DNA of 64,000 nt, from contig JAPUEK010000089.1 of the NCBI GenBank assembly GCA_027492585.1, forward strand, positions 95,434-159,433, written 5' to 3'. Both the position numbers and the translations under genes were made by a program. How positions within the stretch are numbered: the stretch's first letter is position 1; each line of letters begins with the position of its first letter. This DNA is from Paracoccaceae bacterium (GTDB lineage: Bacteria; Pseudomonadota; Alphaproteobacteria; Rhodobacterales; Rhodobacteraceae). Shown here piece after piece: positions 43,725 through 51,051 of the stretch. Below the pieces are notes generated by a model. That model had not been told where the DNA came from and ran no database searches. It was given only the letters and a program-made list of their open reading frames with translations.

Positions 43725-44724
43725 CCGGCTTCACCCCGTAGAAGAGGCCGTAGAACGCCGCCACATCCGCCTTCAGATCGCCCTTGGCGTGGTCCGGATA
43801 AAGCTTGTGCGCCAGCCATTTCAGCCCGATCAGCCGGTTGACCGAAGGCGGCGTGTCGATGAAGCCGAAGGGGGCGGAGGGGGCAAGATAGACACGCCCG
43901 TTCTTCACCGCCGGAACACCCTGCCATTCCGGCATGGAGCCGACATTGGCCGCGAAATCGCGGTCGATGGTGATGATCACCTCCGGCGCCCAGCCCTGCA
44001 CCTGTTCCGGGCTGACATTGGCGAGCCCCTTGCTTTCGACCTCTGCAACGTTGCGGCCGCCGACACGCTCGATGATCTCGGCGTTGATGGAGCCTTTGCC
44101 GGCCGTCTCCAGCCCTTCGGGGCCACGGGCAAGGTAGACCGTCGGGCGCTGATCCTCGGGGATTTCGGCCAGCAGCGCGTCGTTCTCGGCCAGAGCGGCC
44201 TCGGCATAGGCGGCGAGCGTCTCGGCCCGCTCCGGCACGGCCAGAACCTTGCCCATGTCGCGGATCGACTGCGGCAGGGCGGCGAAGCTGCCGTCGATCA
44301 GGACGTAAGGCACACCGGCCTGTTCCTGCACGCGGGCGGCCAGATCCTTGTAGGTGTCGTTGACCGTGCCATAATCCACGATCAGATCGGGTTCAGACGC
44401 CAAAAGCCCCTCAAGGTTGAGGGTGTCGCCCTTGCCGGTCAGCCGCCCCAGTTCCGGCAGTTCCGCCGTTGCGGGCAGCAGGAACGGCAGATCGCCCTTC
44501 TTCGGTGCGCGCACCCAGCCGACCATGGCCTCGGGTTTCAGCGTGTAAAGCAGCGTCGAGGCCGGCGGACCGGCTGCAAACACCCGCGCCGGATTCGCCG
44601 GCACCAGAACCTCGCGGCCGGTGGCATCGGTGATCGTCTGCCCATCGAAGGCAAAAGCCGGAAAGGCGGTCAGAGCCGCAAGGATCGCGCCTTTCAGCGC
44701 ATGGGAGGGGAAGTGTCGCACCAC
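43690..44724 (-). CDS. Cluster A (class III) periplasmic metal/chelate-binding protein, MolA/FecB-like
   Basis: 344 residues from a GTG at 44724 that overlaps the TrmO-like gene by 31 bases; no in-frame ATG gives the signal peptide (HALKGAILAALTAFPAFA). Class III binding-protein pattern: TITDATGREVLVPANPARVFA, LNLEGLLASEPDLIVDYG, VQEQAGVPYVLIDGSFAALPQSIRDMGKVLAVPERA, a long connecting helix, AGKGSINAEIIERVGGRNVAE and VSPEQVQGWAPEVIITID. The ligand pocket cannot be read from sequence. Neighbouring Mop and candidate Mo-boxes favour molybdate, tungstate or a chelate. Confidence 0.88.
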   Translation of the reverse strand: MVRHFPSHALKGAILAALTAFPAFAFDGQTITDATGREVLVPANPARVFAAGPPASTLLYTLKPEAMVGWVRAPKKGDLPFLLPATAELPELGRLTGKGDTLNLEGLLASEPDLIVDYGTVNDTYKDLAARVQEQAGVPYVLIDGSFAALPQSIRDMGKVLAVPERAETLAAYAEAALAENDALLAEIPEDQRPTVYLARGPEGLETAGKGSINAEIIERVGGRNVAEVESKGLANVSPEQVQGWAPEVIITIDRDFAANVGSMPEWQGVPAVKNGRVYLAPSAPFGFIDTPPSVNRLIGLKWLAHKLYPDHAKGDLKADVAAFYGLFYGVKPDEAAITALLGG

Positions 44725-45179
44725 AGGGCTCCGAATTCGGGTTTCAGGTCAATCAGGGGCGTGCCGTCGATGCAGTCGAGGCCGCGGACGGTCAGGACGG
44801 CGCCTTCCACCCCGATCAGCCGCACCAGAGAGGAGGCGATGGGATTGGGGCGCAGCGGAGAGCGGAGCGCGAAGGTGCCGGTGGAGGCATCGTCGAAATG
44901 AGGGTTCTGGCGGACGGCATCCCGGCGGGAAAGATGCATCCAGTAAAGCACTTGCAAGGTCTGATGCCGCTCGATCCCGGCAAGGGCGGGGACCCAGGGC
45001 TCGGCAATCTCGATCCGGCAGAGCGGTCCGGCCTCGGCATCGCCGCGTTTCGGACATTCCTCGCGCCGGGTCCAGGGGGTGCGGATGCGACCGACGAACC
45101 AGATCCCGGCATCGAAGCTTTCGGGCAGGGTCACGGCCTCTTCATGCGGACGCAGCGGATCGGCAAGGATGTCAGTCAT
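44694..45179 (-). CDS. TrmO/TsaA-like (VirR/YaeB) SAM-binding protein
   Basis: 161 residues from the ATG at 45179, overlapping the Mop gene by 8 bases. The TsaA beta-barrel pattern is clear: FVGRIRTPWTRREECPKRG, RIEIAEPWVPALAGIERHQTLQVLYWMHLSRRD, GTFALRSPLRPNPIASSLVRLIGVEGAVLTVRGLDCIDGTPLIDLKP. E. coli TrmO methylates t6A37 of tRNA-Thr using SAM; shorter TsaA proteins without its extra C-terminal domain, like this one, are of unknown function and often lie in metal-uptake operons. Its place between Mop and the binding protein suggests a link to molybdenum use. Confidence 0.82.
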   Translation of the reverse strand: MTDILADPLRPHEEAVTLPESFDAGIWFVGRIRTPWTRREECPKRGDAEAGPLCRIEIAEPWVPALAGIERHQTLQVLYWMHLSRRDAVRQNPHFDDASTGTFALRSPLRPNPIASSLVRLIGVEGAVLTVRGLDCIDGTPLIDLKPEFGALWCDTSPPMR

Positions 45180-45381
45180 CAACCCCGACCATCACATCGG
45201 AGGCCTTGATCACCGCCGAGGCGCGGCTGCCGACCGTCAGGCCCAGCTCGCGCACCGCGTCATTGGTGATGGAGGCGGTGACGATGCTGCCGCCGACATC
45301 GAGCCGGACATGGGTGGTCACGGCCCCGGTGACGATTTCGACCACAGTGCCGGGCAGGACATTTCTTGCGCTGAGTTTCAT
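45172..45381 (-). CDS. mop: Molbindin (Mop/TOBE-domain molybdate-binding protein)
   Basis: 69-residue single-domain molbindin that stores or senses molybdate as a hexamer. It starts MKLSARNVLPGTVVEI, close to the Clostridium/Rhodobacter Mop start (SARNxLxGxV), and has THVRLDVGGSIVTASITNDAVRELGLTVGSRASAVIKASDVMVG, the full TOBE pattern including the ITxxAxxxLxL and KASDVMV elements. AAGGGA precedes the ATG at 45381. This is the strongest single piece of evidence that the operon deals with molybdenum (or tungsten). Confidence 0.9.
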   Translation of the reverse strand: MKLSARNVLPGTVVEIVTGAVTTHVRLDVGGSIVTASITNDAVRELGLTVGSRASAVIKASDVMVGVDD

Positions 45382-45403
45382 CGGTTTCCCTTCGTCAGGT
45401 GGA

Positions 45404-45916
45404 TCAGGTGACGACTGCGGCACAGGCCGTGCGGAGCCAGTCAAGAACCGGAGCCTCCTCGGCCGGCAGGGGCAGGGCCTTGCCATCGGTGAAGGCGAGG
45501 AAAGCCTCGCGCCATTCGGGGGCAACGCCGACCAGCACGGGGCGACCGTCCCCGCAGGCCTGCCCGATGGCAGCGACAAGGCCGCGGCCCGCGGCCTCCT
45601 GCTTGCCGAACTTGTTGACGATCAGGGCCTGAGCACCCGGCAGGCGCTCCTGCACAGTGACCATGGCCTGCTCCAATGCCCCCGCGTCGAGCCTGCAACC
45701 CGTGGCCCCCGGTCCCAGATCCATGCTGACATCGCAGATCGGCCCCTCCGGCAGAAGACGGATCACGATGCGGCATTTTTCGCCCGGCTGGCTGCGGTCT
45801 ACCGGCTGCACCGTTCCGGCCAGTACGATCCCTTCGGCGATGGCTTGTGCGGCGACCGCCGAGAGAACCTCATCGGTCCTGCGATCCGCCTCCGAACAGA
45901 CATACCGGATCTCCAT
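45404..45916 (-). CDS. DUF2478 family protein (THEP1-like), molybdenum-operon associated
   Basis: 170 residues from the ATG at 45916. DUF2478 pattern: VLAGTVQPVD near the N-terminus, CRIVIRLLPEG, SMDLGPGATGCRLDAGALEQAMVTVQERL, ALIVNKFGKQEAAGRGLVAAIG, and PVLVGVAPEWREAFLAFTDGKALPLP. The NKFG/E-G-R elements resemble the nucleotide-binding THEP1 NTPases. Genes of this family commonly sit beside molybdate transport genes. First gene of the operon, 29 bases downstream of the second candidate Mo-box. Function unknown. Confidence 0.82.
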   Translation of the reverse strand: MEIRYVCSEADRRTDEVLSAVAAQAIAEGIVLAGTVQPVDRSQPGEKCRIVIRLLPEGPICDVSMDLGPGATGCRLDAGALEQAMVTVQERLPGAQALIVNKFGKQEAAGRGLVAAIGQACGDGRPVLVGVAPEWREAFLAFTDGKALPLPAEEAPVLDWLRTACAAVVT

Positions 45917-45944
45917 ATGGCCCCCGCCGTGATCGACACCAGTT

Positions 45945-45970
45945 TCGTTGTGTATGATAGAATATAGCGA
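45945..45970 (-). promoter_or_regulatory. Candidate ModE-type Mo-box ahead of the DUF2478-mop-ABC operon
   Basis: Plus-strand reading: TCGTTGTGT (45945-45953), 8 bases, ATATAGCGA (45962-45970); TTT and AAA flanks extend the dyad to 11 bases each side. One half, read on the minus strand, is TCGCTATAT, matching the ATCGCTATATA half of the E. coli ModE consensus exactly over 9 bases. Same 9-8-9 spacing as the site at 39790. Confidence 0.62.
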
Positions 45971-46093
45971 AAGCCCTTTGCAAGGTCGCAGGGCAAAGCG
46001 GTCTCCGGCCACCGTGAGGGGTGTCATTCGTGACCGGGAACGGGCTATGAACGAAGGACAGCCGCCGAGCCTTCGGCGGTCCGCGAGGGGACG

Positions 46094-47134
46094 ATGACGA
46101 CAGCACGCGAACTGGGTCTCTGGATCGACCTGCCGAATGGCCTTGAAACCGGACCGCTCAATGCGATCACCGATGTCGGGGGCGTTGCCGTCGGGCATCG
46201 CACCCTGACCGGGGAGGGGGTGGCGACCGGGGTGACGGCGCTCCTTCCCCATGGCGGCGATCCTTTTCAGCGCAAGCCTAGGGCGGCGGTCGAGGTGATC
46301 AACGGCTTCGGCAAATCGGCCGGGCTGATGCAGGTCGCCGAGCTTGGCCAGATCGAGACGCCCATCCTGCTGACCAACACCTTCGGCGTTGCCGCCTGCA
46401 CCGAGGCGCTGATCCGCCGCGCCATCGCTGCCAACCCTGGGATCGGGCGCGAGACTTCGACGGTCAATCCCGTCGTCTGCGAATGTAACGACGGGGCGAT
46501 CAGCGACATTCAGGCGCTTGCCGTCAGCCCGCAAACGGCCTTCGAGGCGCTTGATGCGGCGGGGGGCGGCCCCGTGACGCAGGGTGCCGTTGGTGCGGGG
46601 GCGGGCATGACGGCCTTCGGTTTCAAGGCCGGAATCGGCAGCGCCTCGCGCCGGATGCGGGTGGGGGACGGGGATTTCATGCTTGGCGCCCTCGTGCTGG
46701 CCAATTTCGGGCGGACGGGCGACCTGACCCTGCCGGATGGCCGCCGCCCCGACCCGCGCAGCCTGGCCGCGCCGGAGCGGGGTTCGGTCATCGTCCTGCT
46801 GGCCACCGATCTGCCGCTCGGCGACCGGCAGCTTCAGCGGGTCGCGCGCCGGGCCGGGGCGGGACTGGCGCGGCTGGGGGCGTTCTGGGGCCATGGCTCC
46901 GGCGATGTCGCGCTGTGCTTCACCACCGCCGATCCGGTGGCGCATTGGTCCGAAGCCCCGTTTCAGCCCGTGTGGCGGCTGGAGGACAATCTGATCGACC
47001 TTCCCTTCCGCGCCGCTGCCGAGGCAACGCAGGAAGCGGTGCTGAACGCGCTTTGCGCCGCGCCCGCCACGCCGGGGCGGAACGGCAGGCTTTACCCCTC
47101 ACTCGCCGATTGGGCAAAGGAGAACCCGCGATGA
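46094..47134 (+). CDS. P1 family (S58, DmpA-like) aminopeptidase
   Basis: 346-residue self-processing Ntn-type peptidase related to D-aminopeptidase DmpA and beta-peptidyl aminopeptidases. N-terminal GPLNAITDVGGVAVGHRTL, then ETPILLTNTFGVAACTEALI, NPVVCECNDGAISDIQAL, and the expected autocleavage/nucleophile region HGSGDVALCFTTAD near residue 275-288. Family members are cleaved just before a Ser/Thr nucleophile (usually G-N/S-S-G); here GHGSGD supplies it. It overlaps the next gene by ATGA, pairing two D-peptide-type aminopeptidases in one operon. Confidence 0.87.
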   Translation: MTTARELGLWIDLPNGLETGPLNAITDVGGVAVGHRTLTGEGVATGVTALLPHGGDPFQRKPRAAVEVINGFGKSAGLMQVAELGQIETPILLTNTFGVAACTEALIRRAIAANPGIGRETSTVNPVVCECNDGAISDIQALAVSPQTAFEALDAAGGGPVTQGAVGAGAGMTAFGFKAGIGSASRRMRVGDGDFMLGALVLANFGRTGDLTLPDGRRPDPRSLAAPERGSVIVLLATDLPLGDRQLQRVARRAGAGLARLGAFWGHGSGDVALCFTTADPVAHWSEAPFQPVWRLEDNLIDLPFRAAAEATQEAVLNALCAAPATPGRNGRLYPSLADWAKENPR

Positions 47135-47931
47135 AAGTCTTCCTCTCCGCCGATATCGAAGGCACCGCCGGCATCGCCCATTGGGATGAAGCCGACCGCA
47201 GCCATCCCGCCTACGCCGAGTTCCGGGAGCTGATGACCGCCGAGGTTGTCGCCGCCTGCGAAGGCGCGCGTGCGGCCGGCGCCACCGGGATCGTGGTCAA
47301 GGATGCCCATGACAGCGGGCGCAACCTGATCCTCGATCGCCTGCCCGATGATGTGCAGGTTCTGCGGGGCTGGTCCGGCCATCCCGATGCGATGATGTTC
47401 GGGCTGGACGAAAGCTTCGCCGCCGCCCTCTATACCGGATACCACGCGAAAGCCGGTTCCGAGGCGAACCCGCTTGCCCATACGACAAGTCTGCGGATCG
47501 AGCGCCTGCTGCTGAACGGCGAGCGGGCCTCGGAATTCACCATGAACGCGCTCTGTGCCGCCCGCTATGGTGTGCCGTCGGTCTTCCTGTCGGGGGATGC
47601 GGAGATCTGCGGGGATGCCCGCGCGATGGTGCCGGGTATCGGGACGGTGGCGACCTTGCGGGGGATCGGCAATTCGGCCCTGTCGCTGGCCCCTGCCCGC
47701 GCAAGGGCCGCCATCCGCGGCGGGGTGGAAGCCGCGCTGACCTCCATCTCCGGCCAGTGCCTGCCGCCCGTCACCGGCCCGTTCGAAATGGTGATCGAGT
47801 TCAATACCCCCTCCGCCGCCTATCGCGGCTCGTGGTATCCGGGTGCCAGACAGCACGGTCCACGCGCGGTTGCCTTCGACGCCACGGATTTCTTCGAGAT
47901 CCAACGCGCTTTCCGCTTCATCGCAAGCTGA
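47131..47931 (+). CDS. M55 family D-aminopeptidase, DppA-like
   Basis: 266-residue zinc peptidase. Pattern of B. subtilis DppA: KVFLSADIEGTAGIAHWDEAD (metal Asp/Glu), ANPLAHTTS preceded by ALYTGYHAKAGSE (metal His), VVKDAHDSGRNLILDRLP, RIERLLLNGERASEFTMNA and GVPSVFLSGDAEICGDA. Those proteins are self-compartmentalised decamers that hydrolyse D-Ala-D-Ala-type dipeptides. Start at 47131 overlaps the DmpA-like stop. Together the pair suggests use or recycling of D-amino-acid peptides. No dedicated transporter is adjacent. Confidence 0.92.
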   Translation: MKVFLSADIEGTAGIAHWDEADRSHPAYAEFRELMTAEVVAACEGARAAGATGIVVKDAHDSGRNLILDRLPDDVQVLRGWSGHPDAMMFGLDESFAAALYTGYHAKAGSEANPLAHTTSLRIERLLLNGERASEFTMNALCAARYGVPSVFLSGDAEICGDARAMVPGIGTVATLRGIGNSALSLAPARARAAIRGGVEAALTSISGQCLPPVTGPFEMVIEFNTPSAAYRGSWYPGARQHGPRAVAFDATDFFEIQRAFRFIAS

Positions 47932-48002
47932 TCCTCCGCCTCCGGGAAGGCAGGTCCGCCTTGCATACGCCCTGACGCGAAGTCACCTCCGCCACCGGCC
48001 TC

Positions 48003-48020
48003 GGGTCATGGGGGTGTCAC
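48003..48020 (+). promoter_or_regulatory. Candidate Pho box upstream of the alkaline phosphatase
   Basis: GGGTCAT-GGGG-GTGTCAC: GTCA cores at 48005 and 48016, exactly 11 bases apart, like the PhoB direct repeat. It is weaker in the first two positions of each 7-mer than the site at 33379. It lies 62 bases before the ATG. Confidence 0.45.
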
Positions 48021-48081
48021 ACAAGCGGCCTAAAGGATCACCGAGAGCTCCTCGCTCCTCCACGGTATCCAAGAGGCAAAA

Positions 48082-49836
48082 ATGCGTAATCTCCTTACCG
48101 CCCTTGCGGCCAGCACCATGTTGACCGGCATGGCCCATGCAGCCGAAATCTACCCGCTCGACCGCGCGACGATTCTCGCCAGATCGCCCTTCGACTTCAA
48201 AGTCGAACTGGACGCGGTGCATGGCGAAGCCGATGTGGCCGTTCTGGTGAACGGGAAGCCCTACGCCGAGGTTTTCGGCAAACCGGCGGAATTCGTCGCC
48301 GAGGAGAAGGACGGAGAGGGCAAGGTTCTCGGCTCGGCCCTGATCCTGCGCGATCTGGCCCTGGCGGAGCCCGGCCAATATGTCGTCGAGGTCAAGGCCG
48401 GCGACGAGACGAAATCGGTGACCTGGGATGTCTACACGACCCCCGAGGTGGCCAAGGCCAAGAACATCATCTTCATCGTCGGCGACGGTCTTTCGGTTGC
48501 CCACCGCACCGCGGCGCGGATCATGTCCAAGGGCATGACCGAGGGCAAGGCCGATGGCCGTCTCGCCATGGACGATCTCGACCACATGGCCTTCATCGGC
48601 ACTTCCTCCACCCATTCCATCGCAACCGACTCGGCCAACACCATGTCGGCCTACATGACCGGCCACAAATCCCGCGTGAACGCGCTGGGCGTCTATGCCG
48701 ACCGCACGGCGCCGAGCCAGGACGACCCGAAGGTCGAAACCGTGGCCGAGGCCCTGCGCCGCACCACCAAAAAATCCATCGGCATCGTGACGACCGCCGA
48801 AGTCGAGGATGCGACCCCGGCGGCCGTCGTCTCCCACACCCGCAAGCGCGGCGATAAGGCCGATATCGTCGGCATGATGTACAACGTCCAGCCCGATGTC
48901 GTTCTGGGCGGCGGCTCGGCCTATTTCCTGAAATCCGATGTCCCCGGCTCCAAGCGCAAGGATGACAAGGATTACATCCAGCTCTTCACCGATGCGGGCT
49001 ACAGCCTTGCCACCACCAAGGCCGAGCTGACCGCGGCAAGCGGCACCAACACCGGCAAGATCCTGGGCCTTTTCCATACCGGCAACATGGACACCTGGCT
49101 TGACCGACATGAGCTGAAGAAAGGCACGGTCGACAAGTTCCCCGACCAGCCCGATCTGGTGGACATGACCACGGTGGCCCTCGACCAGCTTTCCAAGAAC
49201 CCCGACGGCTTCTTCCTGATGGTCGAGGGGGCCTCGGTGGACAAGATGTCTCACCCGATGGACTGGGACCGCGCCGTGGTCGAGACGATCGAGCTTGATC
49301 ATGTGGTGGCCGTCGCCCGCGAATTTGCCGCGAAGAACCCCGATACGCTGATCGTCGTGACCGGCGACCACACGCATGGCGTGTCCCTGATCGGCACCAT
49401 CGACGATGAAAAGCCGGGTGACGAGATGCGCGAAAAGGTCGGCGTCTATGACGATGCGGGCTTCCCGAACTACACCGACGCAGACAAGGACGGCTATCCG
49501 GACAAGATCGACGTGACCCGTCGTCTGGCCATCTTCTCCTCGAACTTCCCGGATTACTACGAAACCTGGCGTCCGAAACTGGATGGCCCCTTCGCGCCCT
49601 CGATCCAGGATGCCGACGGCAAATATGTCGCCAACGAGGCCTACAAGGATGTCCCCGGCGCCGTTCTCCGCACCGGCAACCTGCCGAAGGAAAACGACAC
49701 CGCCGTTCACGCCGTGGATGACGTGGTGCTTCAGGCCACCGGGCCGGGCGCCGAGGAGTTCAAGGGCTACATGGAACAGTCCGATGTCTACAAGGTTCTG
49801 GCGGATGTCTTCGCGCTCGGCACCGCGCAGAAGTGA
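48082..49836 (+). CDS. Periplasmic alkaline phosphatase
   Basis: 584-residue phosphomonoesterase. Signal peptide MRNLLTALAASTMLTGMAHA; an N-terminal beta domain to about residue 120; then the catalytic domain beginning NIIFIVGDGLSVAHRTAARI. Nucleophile region STHSIATDSANTMSAYMTG (Ser/Thr of TDSA), GGGSAYFLKSD, metal ligands in MVEGASVDKMSHPMD (relative to the usual EGxxIDxxxH) and VTGDHTHGVSL. The added insert NYTDADKDGYPDKIDV looks like a Ca-binding EF-loop. It is followed by a hairpin terminator. The candidate Pho box suggests phosphate-starvation control. Confidence 0.92.
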   Translation: MRNLLTALAASTMLTGMAHAAEIYPLDRATILARSPFDFKVELDAVHGEADVAVLVNGKPYAEVFGKPAEFVAEEKDGEGKVLGSALILRDLALAEPGQYVVEVKAGDETKSVTWDVYTTPEVAKAKNIIFIVGDGLSVAHRTAARIMSKGMTEGKADGRLAMDDLDHMAFIGTSSTHSIATDSANTMSAYMTGHKSRVNALGVYADRTAPSQDDPKVETVAEALRRTTKKSIGIVTTAEVEDATPAAVVSHTRKRGDKADIVGMMYNVQPDVVLGGGSAYFLKSDVPGSKRKDDKDYIQLFTDAGYSLATTKAELTAASGTNTGKILGLFHTGNMDTWLDRHELKKGTVDKFPDQPDLVDMTTVALDQLSKNPDGFFLMVEGASVDKMSHPMDWDRAVVETIELDHVVAVAREFAAKNPDTLIVVTGDHTHGVSLIGTIDDEKPGDEMREKVGVYDDAGFPNYTDADKDGYPDKIDVTRRLAIFSSNFPDYYETWRPKLDGPFAPSIQDADGKYVANEAYKDVPGAVLRTGNLPKENDTAVHAVDDVVLQATGPGAEEFKGYMEQSDVYKVLADVFALGTAQK

Positions 49837-49846
49837 CCCTGCCGCT

Positions 49847-49872
49847 GGCCCGTCCGGTTTTCCGGGCGGGCC
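49847..49872 (+). terminator. Intrinsic terminator after the alkaline phosphatase
   Basis: GGCCCGTCCGG, 4-base TTTT loop, CCGGGCGGGCC (one G-T pair), followed by TTTCCCTGTTT. It separates the phosphatase from the following ABC trio. Confidence 0.7.
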
Positions 49873-49899
49873 TTTCCCTGTTTCCGAAGGAGTGATGCG

Positions 49900-50358
49900 A
49901 TGATCAAGGCAAACCTCACGCGCCGGACCTGCCTTGCGGGTCTGAGCCTTGGCGTTTCACTGGTTGCGCTGCGTCCGGCTTTCGCCGCCGCGCCGGATCT
50001 GACCTTTGACGAGCTTTACAGTTCCTTCAGCGCGCTCGGCCTCCAGTTTTCCGACAAGGTGAAGACACTGACCGGGCAGGAGATCAGCATCCGGGGCTTC
50101 ATGGCCCCGCCGCTCAAGGCGGAAGCCGCCTTTTTCGTGCTGACGGAAATTCCGATGGCGCTCTGCCCGTTCTGCTCCACGGATGCGGATTGGCCGGACA
50201 ACATCCTTGTCGTCTATCTCGACGGCAAACAGACCTTCACGCAGCCGAACCAGCGGATCGAGGCGCGCGGGATGCTGGAGCGCGGCTCCTGGACCGATCC
50301 GGAAACCGGCTTCGTCAGCCAGCTCCGCCTGCGCGGTGCGCGCTTCGCGGCGGTCTGA
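49900..50358 (+). CDS. Exported small protein with a CPFC motif (DUF3299-like)
   Basis: 152 residues. Signal sequence with an RR pair (LTRRTCLAGLSLGVSLVALRPAFA). The mature part has LTGQEISIRGFMAPPLKAEAAFFVLTE and MALCPFCSTDADWPDNILVVYL, then an OB-like strand pattern RIEARGMLERGSW. The strand pattern suggests an OB-fold-type DUF3299-like protein, with CPFC as a possible metal or redox site. Gene order (this, ATPase, FtsX-type permease, spaced by 9 bases and 1-base overlap) resembles zinc-regulated Zrg-type clusters. No certain function. Confidence 0.6.
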   Translation: MIKANLTRRTCLAGLSLGVSLVALRPAFAAAPDLTFDELYSSFSALGLQFSDKVKTLTGQEISIRGFMAPPLKAEAAFFVLTEIPMALCPFCSTDADWPDNILVVYLDGKQTFTQPNQRIEARGMLERGSWTDPETGFVSQLRLRGARFAAV

Positions 50359-50367
50359 GCCGAACCC

Positions 50368-51051
50368 ATGCTGTCCCTTCGGCTTACCGGGATCGAGATG
50401 GTCTTTCCCGGTCTCGACACCCCTGCCCTGAGCATCCCGGCGCTCGACCTGCCTGCCGGGGCCGGTCTTGCGATCTCCGGCCCCTCGGGGTCGGGCAAGT
50501 CCACGCTGGTCAATGTGATCACCGGGCTGGAGCGTCCGACGCGCGGCAAGGTGGTCTGGAACGGCATCGACATCGCCACCCTGTCCGAGGGCGCGCGGGA
50601 CCGTTGGCGGGGGGCGAATATCGGCCTCGTCATGCAGGATTTCCACCTCTTTCCCGGCCTTTCCGCACTGGAGAACGTGCTGCTGCCCGCCCGGTTGGCA
50701 CGGGTGGCGGACGCCGCGATGATAGCCCGTGCGCGCGATCTTCTGGCGGAGGTCGGGCTGGCCCGGCCGGGGCAGCGGATCGAAACCATGTCGCGCGGCG
50801 AGATGCAGCGTGTGGCGGTGGCCCGCGCGCTTCTCCGCCGGCCCGGCGTGATCGTCGCCGACGAGCCGACCGCCAGTCTTGATGCCGTCAATGGCGCGGC
50901 CATCGGCGCGTTGCTGATCGGGCTCGCGCGGCAGACGGGGGCGACCCTGATCGCCGTCTCGCATGATCCGGCGCTGATCGGGCGTCTGCCGCGGCGGCTG
51001 ACGCTGGCCGCCGGCCGCATCACCGCCGACCAGATGCCGGAGACCTGCTGA
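50368..51051 (+). CDS. LolD/MacB-type ABC transporter ATP-binding protein
   Basis: 227-residue ATPase that powers an FtsX-fold permease. Walker [17 protein letters not shown]-loop LVMQDFHLFPGLSALENVLLPARLA (typical of LolD/MacB), Walker B GVIVADEPTASLDAVNGA and switch His VSHDPALI. The signature is unusual: MSRGEMQRVAVARALL in place of LSGGQQQR. Its stop overlaps the permease start (ATG at 51051 begins with the final A of the stop). Part of the CPFC-protein/ATPase/permease trio. Confidence 0.9.
   Translation: MLSLRLTGIEMVFPGLDTPALSIPALDLPAGAGLAISGPSGSGKSTLVNVITGLERPTRGKVVWNGIDIATLSEGARDRWRGANIGLVMQDFHLFPGLSALENVLLPARLARVADAAMIARARDLLAEVGLARPGQRIETMSRGEMQRVAVARALLRRPGVIVADEPTASLDAVNGAAIGALLIGLARQTGATLIAVSHDPALIGRLPRRLTLAAGRITADQMPETC

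Noticed and set aside
41944..44724. Calling the binding protein-permease-ATPase set an iron-siderophore transporter
   Set aside because: Sequence family alone would suggest it, but the mop gene inside the same operon and the ModE-like dyads point to molybdenum; iron is kept only as an alternative.
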